NCBI GenBank assembly: GCA_021018995.1
Contig: CM037593.1
Location: forward strand, 13,048,088 to 13,112,087
Direction of reading: 5' to 3'
DNA length: 64,000 nucleotides
Source: Chloranthus sessilifolius
Taxonomy: Eukaryota > Streptophyta > Magnoliopsida > Chloranthales > Chloranthaceae
Position 1 is the first letter of the stretch. Each line of letters begins with the position of its first letter. The notes under the pieces were generated by a model. The model did not search any database. It worked only from the letters and a program-made list of their open reading frames with translations, and was not told the DNA's origin. Position numbers and translations under genes: made by a program. Below, piece after piece: positions 36,901-48,700 of this stretch.

Positions 36901-39900
36901 ATCAAAAGTTCAATTCGATCAATCGAATTGGCTAATTCTTCCAATTTTCTCTTATTTTGCCAATTTTCGCCTCATTCGTCTATTTCTGGTTTCCATTCCG
37001 CTTCTTCCGACGTCAGTACACACGAAAAGGTCCATATCCGATGTCTACGATGTCGGCGTCCCCGTCAACAACTTATCTTTAAGGCTTTTTAAAATAAGGT
37101 TTTTTCAACAGACTTTCAAGACTTTGAGAAGACTTTTCAAAAAGGCCTTTTCCAGATAGGACAGAGAAACATGAATGATAGAAACTAGGACAGGGAAGCA
37201 TTAACTATTTTAATACCCTTGAAAAAGACTTTAAAAGGCTTTTTCAAGAATTCCTTTCATGAATCAAGATTTCAAAGTTTTTTTTTAGAATTTTTTTTAA
37301 GGCTTTTTTTTTAAAGAATCTTTTTAAGGCTTTTATTAATAATTCTAATTTTCCCAAAGCTTTTCAAAAAGGATTATCAAGTAGGCATCTTCAGGATTAG
37401 TTAAAGCCCTTCAATAAGTAGAGAATACAAATCAAGAAAATCAAGAAACCATAAGGTATGGAAAAATCATAAGGTTTTTTAATGCTAGGAATAGGTATCA
37501 TGCTAGGATGAGGTTAATTCATTTTCAAATATTGAAAGAGCATGTTTATTTTATTTCATCACCAAATGCCTATGATTAATTATAGAATCGCATGATTTAT
37601 ACCATTGTTCCTTAGCAATAGCACATGTTATTTACTATGCTTATGCCATGTCACTCTCATATGAAAGTTATGTTAATGTTCATATTACTTAATTGATTCC
37701 TACAATGTAAATTTAATAAATTTGAGACTGATAATAGACCATGCTATGGCATGACGTTTTTACCAAGGGTTTTTGCATCATATTCATTGTGCATCTCATA
37801 GCATATAAAAGTAGTAAGATTCACGATTCTCACAAGACTAAACCATGATACCATGTATGAATTAGACACCATGAACGTTATGAGTAGATTTACATCTACT
37901 ATTTAAAGTGAATAATATGATACGATGAAAAAGGCATGAAAAGCGTTAATGAAAACATAATGCATACTAGCATTAATGAATATGTTAAGAGATTATCGTT
38001 GCATGTCGTAACCAGCTCGGATCCAATGGGCAAGTAATCTAAGATATGAGATGGAGACCATGTGTCTAAGAAGAAAAGACCATGTAGAAGCCTCGTACCC
38101 AATTGATGTACGATAAGGGTGAAGATTGGAACGACGGACCAAAGATGAAGAATGATTATTATGAATGAGATTCATGTTGCATTGCATTTAATAATAATGA
38201 AAATTACCACACGGAAAACTAGGAAGAGGCATGAACAAGTCACATGTTATGTATCAATGCTTATTCTTAGTTATTGCTTTATATTGCTCACGTACATGTC
38301 ATGATCTCATTGCTTTTGTTCTACACTGTTTATCATTGGACTATTTATCATTATTTATTCGTATAAGGCTTGCTTACGGATTTCTTGTATTAGTGATCCT
38401 ATGACTGGCCCATACGGAGTTCTTTTAGACTCATCTTCATTTGTTACAATGGGATGGTCAAGAGATGAGTTGCTAACATATGAGACATGCATACTGATGT
38501 GGAGATCCATGAAGCAAACCGGGATTTGAACGAAGACGGTTTCGAGCGTTTTTTTATTTTGAGAATTAGACTTTTATTTTAGATTTTATTTAGAGCATTA
38601 TTTGAGATTGTTAAGACCTATTTAGTTGAGTTAGTTTGGATTATTGATTACATTATTTATGAGTAGTTAATTGATTAATTTTAATGCAATTCAGTTTTTA
38701 ATAGTTCATATTACTTATTAATGAATGACGATTTATTTTATTGTTTATATTCCGTTGTGCTATAGTTCGGATCATTATGTTATTATTATATTTTATCTTT
38801 TGTCGCTAATTATGTATGTTACGTAGTGCGGCATCTCCAGATGAGCACGTAGATCCGATGTGTGACTTTGGGGACGTCACATTTAGGGTTCTGAAAACCC
38901 TATTTGCTTGATTCGAGTGCATTGAGAGGCGGGAACTCTCAGAACTTCACATTTGGAGATCTTAAGCCTTCAAAAGATTCTACGTAGATCTCCGTTTATG
39001 TCCTTGAGTAGAATGACGGGTCGTTACAAATATGATTGACCTTGAGGATGATAAGTTATCATGGATGTTGGCATGTACCAAAGGCTTGTGGGAAAGCTCA
39101 TACATCTTACCATGACACGCCTTGATAGTATGTATGTAGTGAGTACGGTCAGCCAGCATATGCACTTACCTCAGACCAGTCACTTGGATGTTGTGTACAG
39201 CATTCTAAGGAATCTGAAGGCAACTCCTGACAAGGGCTTATTATATTAACGGACACAACTTCTTTGATATACAAGTCTTAATGGATGTTGATTGAGCTTA
39301 ATAATTAAGTGATAGGCAGTCCATCACTGAGTATCGAACCTTCCTACGAAGCAATCTTGTCACATGAAAGAGAAAGAAGCAACAAACTGAAGCATCCAGA
39401 ACAAAAAACCAAAGCATCCAGAACCAATCAACCACCAGGAACATACCTGAATAGATGGCACCATCATGAAAATTTTGATGAGAAAATGTTGAAACAGGAA
39501 AATTAAAATAACTCCTTGCATGATCAAATCACCAAATCGTCATCAGGGATGGTAGACGATATAAAAGCAATCCAAAGGAACCCCGTCTCCTTTGGTTTAT
39601 GAGTCCATAGAGAGCATGATCACATAAATGAATAAACATGTTGCTACCTCCGATGGCTTTAGAGAAGTTGTCCAAAAAACAACTCCAATTCAGAATATGT
39701 AATAATCTTTTCCGTATGTGGTCAACTAGTTGACCCTACTGGTGTCAGCGCGATGTCATGTTGATGTCAGCACAAAGAGGTGATCTAAGCAACAACAGTT
39801 GTTCGCGCTGCTAGCAGCTTGACTTTTAAGGGTTAGATGGATGTATTAGGGTTTAAAAGTTAGGATTAAGGATAGGTCGAAGGTAGAAGAAGTGATAAAG

Positions 39901-39917
39901 GGAGGGAGGGGGGGGGG

Positions 39918-39965
<48 letters not shown>

Positions 39966-42900
39966 CTAGTTAGGGCTAGAGTCCCTACAGGCCTTTATAT
40001 TAAATTTGAATGACAAAAGTACACCACTCTACTATATACATACATATATCTCAATATACTTCACCTAAAAGAGGCATTTACAACATAAAACCAAGATGTG
40101 GCATGTGCTATATGTATATCTTCCGAGAGCTCATATTGGTTTTTATCAGATGAAACAAACAACAAGAACCACTTAATAATGACTAAAAATCTTGGTCTTT
40201 TTATATGTATAAGTTCCCACAACCGAGGCAACACGTGTTGGGAATCTCCGAAATATCCATTGTATCTGTGATACAATGGGGTATATTGGTTTGAATCATT
40301 CAATATAAATCAATATATCTCGAAATGAAGGGCTCCAATATCACTACGTATCGGACGATACGTATCGATACATTGTATCATCTGATACAAAGGTTTGTCA
40401 TATGATATCTCCAGCAATAGAGCCGAACAATATGGACTCATATACCCAAATTTTTTATATCGCCTTAGGGAAGCATCCATCAGTTAGCATCCCCCAAGTT
40501 TTTACAACCATCTTTCGGGTAATTAGGAATTAATATTTTGAAAAATTTTATTAGCCTCAGGGTACCATTATCCATTGTAACATGTCTTCACCATAATTTC
40601 TAAGACTAAGGTTTCCATAGTAGAAAAGCTAAGAAGTGTATTTGATAATAGTCATCCAAAAAACATAAATAGTGTCTTTGAATATTGCAAAGATTAAGTG
40701 GCATTTATCTTATTCAACATGTACAAAAAGCACATGACTGAAATTATAAAGAAACCAAGAACCCTTGTCAAGCACGAAAGTAAATCAATAGTAAATCCAA
40801 TAACCAGTATTTAATTTTAAGGGAGGGTGAATAGTTGAATACTGAATAAAAACTAAATCATTAACGATTTGCTGCTCTCTTTCAAATTAATCATCAGAAC
40901 TGGACGTGCATAAATACAAGCTTCTCCAAAATAAAAATAAGCAAATGCATAAAAGGCATTACGTTAATTGAAGTATTTCCATTATTTGATACCAGCACAT
41001 TTGCAGACGCTATTTCGTTTACATGCAATTCATAGATCAAATACAGAAAAAATCAATAGCATGTTATGATTGCTCATATCGAGGCGCATTTTCACCAACA
41101 TCCATAAAGCCAAAGTAAAGGACCAGTTTTCAAACTTCTAGATGTAAAATCTACAGAACTATATTACCTCCAAAGAATGACAATGGGCAACAGGAAATCA
41201 AACCTTGGGATCAGTCCTCATGGCAAAAGGCATCCCAGTGACTACTACGGCTCTTCCAGCACTGTCAGCAAAATCCAAACCCTCGCTTACCTGAGAACCT
41301 GACGCAAGTTAACTACAGAAACACGGGAAATGCAAGTTTGGAAAAGCAAACAACATAAGCACAGACTTCAACAGAAAAAAAATGTAAGAAAAAAAGTGTT
41401 AACAGAAGTCAAAACACAATAAAAGTAGCTTGAAAGCTGACAGGGGGTTGGCACAATGGCCAGGACCACGCCTCAAGAAGCAGAGGTTTTGAGTTCAAAT
41501 CCCACCCTTGTTGGCCACTTGCAGGGATTTATCCCTACTGACTGGTACGTGTCATCTGCAGGTGTTGCACGTACCCAGGAACTTAGTCGGGTGCTATAAG
41601 AGGTTGGATACCCCATTATCAAAAACGTAGCTTGCAATCTACAATATAATAATGCAGGCTCAGACGCTAGGGGCAACAATAACACAGAGATGATATTTCC
41701 ATAAACATATTAAAAGTACCAAAAAATAATTATATAAACTAACTCACCGGATTTCTTGGATAAAAGAGTTCATGTTGTGTCAAATATGACTGCCATTACA
41801 CAAATGAATGCATGGGTATGACCAAAGCATTTCAAGTTCACCTTTTTTTATCGAAATGAAACTAATTGATAAAATAAATGGTACATAAGAAAATTAAACT
41901 TGAAAGGAACTGAAAACCAAAGACGAGGATTATTAGAAGTGAAAGTATTACGACATGAAAATGCCTATTCCCTTAACAAATGAAAACCTCCCCACGATCT
42001 TTTATTAACGGATATGCCATTAAACCTAGATTGACTCCCACCTCCTTCACTTTCTCTCTCACTCCACTCTGAGGCAATCGCCACTCAGCTACCACATCCA
42101 TCTCCAATCCTCGGCCATTGTGGGTGAGAGATTAATAATCCAGATTTCATATCCTTGGCATAAATTCTTTTCCACAATTTTGAAGGGAGGAAAAGAATTC
42201 AATTCCACTTTGTACTTGATACATAAAAGAAGAAATTAAGTTTCCCAGGGAAGGACAGAAGAGGAGAGGCATCTTAGGAGGTCTGTGTTAACTTTAATAG
42301 AAGGAAATTTATCTAAACATTCACATAATATTAATAAATAAGCAGGGGTGGCCATTATATATACCCATAAGAGCCTGACAACACACACAAAAATATGGGC
42401 ATGCACCCTGCTCATTAGATGGGCTGATTTACATGCCCAGGTCTAGCATGCAAGACCAAATACTGCAGTCCAAGCCCAGACAAAAGTAGGTCACGAGCTC
42501 AGGAACCGAGCTGGCCCTTTGGCAGCCTTATTATTTATAGTTTAAGCAGAATTGAATCTGAAAATCCAGGCAAACCAACCACCATACTTCTCTATTAACA
42601 CAACACTGAAACAAGGGAGGTCACTATTGCCATGGATCAAAATATCGTCCGATACCGATACGTATCGGACGATACGTATCGGTATCGGAGGTGGACGATA
42701 CGGTACATTAAATGTACCGTATCGCCCATTTATATGGCTAATATCGGACGATACATTCAATGTATCGTCCGGTATGTTACTGTTCCGATACGTATCGTCC
42801 GATACGTACCGGTTTTCGGCCCAGACGATACGTACCAGAAAACCGGCATTTTGATCCATGACTATTGCTACCCCTCCCTTGGGAGTCGCAAGCTCCCGCT

Positions 42901-45655
42901 TAGCCTACATGCACCCAGGTAATGAGCAGGGAGATGAATCAAATAAAAAATATCTATGGCTTCCTGGGCCAGGACCTACCACCACGTCATTCTCTCAGTT
43001 TTATAAACAGTTACAAGCTAAGTTTTTTCTTAACAGTGATAAGGAAAAATATATTAAATCAAATAAAAAATAAATACAAAGAGGCTAACCGAGGAACTTA
43101 GGCCACAAACAGACCACCCCATCACACATAACAAGTGATAAAAAGCCGCACAAATAGCCACAAAAAATAAAAAACACCCCAGACACAGGAGAGGAAAAAA
43201 GGAAGATACAGAGGTGCTAAAGCCCGATTGCCACTAAGGCTCTCCCACTGCTCAGAAATTGTTGCCCTTGAAGATAGTCTGAAATAGTTATCCGAAGCAG
43301 CCCAGTCAATGACAAAATCTCTTGCAAGACACCCCACCGCAGCAAGCCACCTCACCATTCTGAAAATGCTATGGTTTTTTATGCAGTGCGTAATATGGGC
43401 AGATCTGAGGATGTTATCGGGATTAAGGGGGAGGCGAAAAGGGGTTGGAATAGGTTCAGAAATAACAGGTTTAAAGGGCTGCAAAGGGGGATAAAAAAAC
43501 AGTTTACAATAAAGACATAGTGGGCCTTAGGTAAGTGGGCCGAGTGCACCAAAAAGGTGAGTTAAAAGGTAGACCACGTGACCACATTAAGTGGCCACGT
43601 GACTGAAAGCATGAAATATTATCCTCGTGAGTTTTCTGTGATGTGATCACATGAGCAGTGATTATTCACGAGAAATCACATTCTTGTGATGAATAACTGG
43701 TTTTTTTAATTTATTATTGCAGGTTTTTAAGTTTGCTACAAAAGAGGACATATTGACTTGCATGCTTAGAGTCCCAGGGTTACTAGACTTTTAATTAGTC
43801 TAAAATAGGATGTTCTTTATTTATTTATATATATGCCAAAACTCCACAGAAAAAAAGGATTGCCGTGAAGATTTTTTCGTGGATTTTTTTTGAGAAGTTT
43901 TCTTTTGAACTCCAGTGTTTTCATTCTCATATTGCCCATGCCAGGAACAAAACCAGGGAGGGGACTTAAGCCTAGAACCGGACAATATCGTGGTGTGTGG
44001 GTCTGGGTCATCACAAAATGGTATAAGAGCCGAATACAGCTCTTCTATAAGGTGGGAGGGGATTCTAATAGTCCCACATCGGATAGGGAAATGTCCAAAT
44101 CCAGGGCTATAAGGTGTATGCGGACCTTACATGTCACAACGCGTTTGGGTGGGGACTTAAGCCCGTGTCAGGAACAAAACCGGGGAAGGGACTTGAGCCG
44201 CCCAGAACCGGACAATATTGTGGTGTGCGGGTCTGGGTCGTTACAGAATGGTATCAGAGTCGAGGACGGTTCGTCTATAAGGTGGGGGGATTGTAATAGT
44301 CCCACATCAGATAGGGAAATATCAAGAACCTGGGCTATAAGGAGTATGTGGACATTACATGTCATGACACGTTTTGAATGGGACTTAAGCCCATGCCAGG
44401 AACAAAACCAGCGAGGGGACTTAAAGAGCCCAAAACGAGACAATATCGCCGTATGTGGGTCTGGGTTATCATAGAATGGTATCAGAGCAGAGGACGGCTC
44501 TTCTATAGGGTGGAGGGATTGTAATAGTCTCACATCGGATAGGAAATGTCCATAGTCTGGGATATAAGGTGTATGCGGACCTTACATGTTACGACGCGTT
44601 TGGGTGGTGACTTAAGCCCATGCCAGGAACAAAACCAGGGAGGGAACTGGACAATATCGTAGTGTGTGGGTTTGGGTCGTCAATATTTATTTATTAGTAG
44701 TACAATAGAAACGCAGATTTGAGGAAGTACATTGAGATCATTATTCGAGCAGAATTTTATAGTAATTGCAGAATTTTGGTACTGATATCCGAGATTAAAA
44801 TAACATATATCGGTGTTAGTTTCACAGTGTTCTGACACTTCTAATCTAATGTTAAGTGGGTTTTCATCCACTTACCCTGACTTAGAGTATTTAGGGCTGT
44901 GATTCTCATTACTTTTTCTCCAACCATACAACCCACATAATAGCCATGTGCAATACCCTCCAGAAGACATCCTGGCCTACCAAACACTGCTAACTCCAAA
45001 GCCCCAAACAGATTAGCACCATGTGGACAACTCCTGCTCACACCAAAAGAGGAGGGAATAAAACCTCACAGTTTGTATGTCCATTTACAAAGGAAAAGAA
45101 GATGCTCAATGGACTCTCTACATTGAAAACACATTGTGCAAGCATTCTTCAACCACATTCCCCATTTCATAAGTTGATCAATAGTAAGGATTTCTTCCCC
45201 AAGCAACCGTCTAACATAAGAAAAACACCATGGTTGGGGCACACCCTTTTCATAAGGTAGACCACCCATTAACAATAAGAGACCTGCAGCAAAGATAAAA
45301 TTAAATGGATTTGACTGTGAATATCTTCTTTTATAAAACCCAAACCCTTCTATAATGACGAAGCCAAGTAGGGCTGCTATTATTCAGCTCAATCTCCTTC
45401 TCTCTCAAGCAGAGCTGCTATTATTCAGCTCAATCTCCTCCTCCCTCAAGCTTCGGCAAACATACATATCCCACAAAAAAAATTCACCTACCCGACCCTA
45501 TATTTCTAACAGATTCATCTCCCAGAGCCTTTTGATACCAAGGGCCCCTCTTCCCTAGATAAATGACAGCCTCCCAATTCACCAAATAGAAGAACCTGCT
45601 GTCCCCCCGACCTTACAAATGAAGTTTCTTTCAATGTTCCACTACAGACATAGGG

Positions 45656-45738
<83 letters not shown>

Positions 45739-48700
45739 CCAAAAAAAAAACTGGCAAGTTAGACAAGGTGGGGTTTATGAGTGTCAACCTTCCATGAAAC
45801 AAAAATAAATTAGCCTTTCTAACCACCACCATTTCTCGAACCTCTCCATTGATGGCTTTCATAGGCTGGCACTCGCTTTCCACACACAAAAAGGGATCCC
45901 CATCTCACACCCATGAATTCAGTTTTGCTTAATTTTACCTTGTCCATTAACAAAAATTGAACACAAAGCCAATGCATAAAAGGCCATTATCAACCCTCTC
46001 CATCTAAGTCCAAACCCAAACTTTTGTAGCATATAATCCAAGGAACCCCAATTTACCTTGTCATACACACTCTCCATGTCGACCTTACAAATGATATCTG
46101 CCCCCCTTTTCTTTAGGCCACGAGATGATATCATCCTGAGCACACGCAATCACAACCACATCCATCAATTGCCTACCATGCACAAAACGCCCTTTGCGAC
46201 GGCAATATAATCACACCCAAGAGAGGCTTAATCCTACAAGGGAGTACCTTCGCTAGAATTTAATAAATACTTCCCAAAAAAATTATGGGCCTAAAGTCCA
46301 TGATCTCTTCAGTCCCCTCATTTTTAAGAGCAGGAGAGTATAAAGTAGCATTCAAAGTTCTCCCCACATAACTTCTCGTGAAATTCCTTGAAGAAATCAA
46401 GCAAGCCCCACTTTTCGACCTCCCATAACTCTTTAAAGAATCCCATAGACCTCCCATAACTCTTTAAAGAATCCCATACTGAAGCCATCTAGCCTTGGTG
46501 CTTTATCACTTGTACCATGAAAAATTGCCTCGTTTTTTAAGACAATGGCTAGAACTGCCATATTATATGGTGCGGAATGTTAAGCCACGAAAAAGTGTTA
46601 AGAAGATCAATTATATGGGGCTGAGATGTGTAAGTTGAGATGGATGTGTGGAGTAAAAACAAAAGACGAACGAGTACATATGAAAAAAATTTGAGAGTGG
46701 CACCTACATAGAGAAAAATTACGAAACGTTGCTTGAGGTGGTTTGGACATTGCTCATTAGAGGCAAGAAGCAGACACGGTACTAAGGATTGAGACGCTAC
46801 AAGCACAAGGAAGTAAGAGAAGAGACCAATGAAGACTTGGAGGGAAGCCGTGACGAGGGATATGAAGGATTGCTAAGTTACAGTGAGCTTAGCGCTGATC
46901 AGAAACCAGTGGAGAAATAGGACTCGCAAATTCGACCTCAAATAGAAGTGGTAGTGAAATCCAATCCATCCACAATCGGTCTCCCTCAACCCTCATCAAT
47001 GTAATGATTTGACTACTCTCCTCCTAAGGAGTGGTAGTGAAATCCAATCCATCCACAATCGGTCTCTCTCAACCTTCATCAATGCATAAATCCTCATAAA
47101 ACTGAACCAGCTCAGTACCAATTTCATTATTCTCCTTCCACCCTTCAACCATCCACAACAATGTGATGAATGGTGTCAACTTTCCTTCTCCTATTGCAAA
47201 TCATGTGGAAGAAATTAGTGCTGCTATCTCCCACCTTGACCCAATTAATCCTTGATTTTTGCTTCCAACATATATCTTTATTGCATTTTCCCTTTAAGCA
47301 ATGTCTTCTCTCTTTCTCCTCCCAAGATGATTCTTTAACCTCCTCAGCATGGTCCATACATTCTATTTCAGCCAATATCTCCCTTTAATTTTGCTAACAA
47401 CACCAACGGATTATGCATTCCACCTTTTTATTTCTTTTTTAGAGTTCTTATATTTCATAGTAATATGTATGAATTTTGGCACTTCTCTCAACCCTCCAGG
47501 AGCACCACCAACCCCAAACCTGCTCCCTAAACTCCTCAAACCACATAATTTCAAAATGCCCGAAGGACCTTCCCCCTTGAGGAACACTTTAATAAAATAG
47601 GCACATGGTCTATCACCGGTCAAGGAAGACCATCACGGATAGCATTCAGAAAATGATCTTCCCAAGAGTTGGGAGTGTTTAGACTATATGCTTGGAAGGT
47701 TGGGTTTTGGTGCTACTTGGAGGAAATGGATGCGCGGGTGCTTTTCTTCTGCATGGTTCTCGGTAATGATTAATGGGACAACGGCGGGGTATTTCAAGAG
47801 TTCAAGGGGCCTCAGGCAGGGTGATCCGTTATCCCCCTTTCTTTTCAATATGGTAGGGGAGGCTTTATCTGGATTGATCGGGCGGGCTCGGGGATTGGGT
47901 ATGCTTACTGCCATTAGAGTCGGCGACCAGGGCAGGTTTATTACGCGCCTTCAGTATGCGGACGACACGATTTTGTTTGGAAAGGTTGATGGGACGGAAT
48001 TAAGTGTAATGGCTGATGTGCTCTCAGTGTATGAGGCGGGCTCGGGGATTGGGTATGCTTACTGCCATTAGAGTCGGCGACCAGGGCAGATTTATTACGC
48101 GCCTTCAGTATGCGGACGACACGATTTTGTTTGGAAAGGTTGATGGGACGGAATTAAGTGTAATGGCTGATGTGCTCTCAGTGTATGAGGCGGTGTCGGG
48201 CCAACGGGTTAATCTCCTTAAATCCACAATATCGGGTATAAGGGTGGAGAATCAGGTGTTGACTTTCTTGGCTGGTTCAGTTGGGTGTCGCATAGAGTTG
48301 CCCATCAGATACTTAGGCATGTCGCTCGGGATCAGAAAGCCCACGTGCCGTGATTGGCTACCAGTAGTGCAAAGATTTGAGCAGCAATTGTCAGCTTGGA
48401 AAGGCAGGCTGCTCAGTAATGGGGGGCAGTTGGTTTTGGTTAAGGCGGTGCTCTCTTCGATCCCCATTTTCTACTTCTCCATGTTTAGGTGCCCCGCTAA
48501 AATTATTGACAGATTGGAACGTATTCAAAGGTCGTTTTTGTGGGAGGGTGCAGGTCTGAATAGGCGGTACCACCTCGTCAATTGGGACACTTACCAGCTG
48601 CCAATCGCTTATGGAGGGTTGGGGATTCGGAGTCTCAGGAGAACAAATTTGGCGATGCTCGAGAAGTGGCTTTGGAGAGCGAAAAGGGTGGAGGAGAGAG

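Larger units (their letters stand above)
32554..37067 (-). mobile_element. Ty3/gypsy element B, internally deleted, with perfect TSD
   Basis: A 4514-bp element: LTR 32554-33659, internal 33660-35980, LTR 35981-37067, flanked by ACAAC. LTR ends are TGACG/CGTCA. Minus orientation is fixed by the primer site (35964-35976) and the purine tract (33660-33671). Only gag and the integrase C-terminus with chromodomain remain; protease, RT, RNase H and the integrase core are deleted. The LTRs are 1106 and 1087 bp and very similar, so insertion is fairly recent. It lies inside the 2.65-kb LTR-like element, inside an RTEL1 intron. Confidence 0.94.
31861..39028 (+). mobile_element. Large solo LTR-like element (about 2.65 kb) split by element B
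   Basis: Starts TGTAACGAC and ends GTCGTTACA, a perfect 9-bp inverted terminus of the kind found on gypsy LTRs. Removing element B with one TSD copy leaves about 2648 bp with no coding. The 5-bp flanks (TTTAG and AATAT) do not match, so it could be a recombined or truncated product, and its status as one unit is inferred from its ends. Confidence 0.5.
43933..44682 (+). mobile_element. Tandem TRIM array: four LTRs, three 46-bp internal regions
   Basis: Repeat period 228 bp. Each LTR (182 bp) starts TGTAATAGTCCCACATC and ends GGGTCGTTACA, with a TATA-like GGCTATAAGG inside. Each internal segment is only a primer site (AATGGTATCAGAGC) and a purine tract (GGTGGGGGGA). LTR1 43933-44015 is 5'-truncated; LTR2 44064-44245; LTR3 44292-44473; LTR4 44520-44682, slightly shortened. 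No coding. It must depend on another element for replication. Confidence 0.88.

Noticed and set aside
41443..41520. tRNA-like sequence
   Set aside because: A/B-box words are present but no cloverleaf or anticodon arm can be drawn; flanking direct repeats show a SINE.
43122..43484. Minus-strand 120-codon ORF with hydrophobic C-terminus
   Set aside because: It starts at a non-ATG codon, has no recognisable domain and lies in an intron.
45515..45889. 124-codon minus ORF
   Set aside because: The central poly(YI) is translation of the (TA)40 microsatellite; the ends are LINE-B RT remnants.
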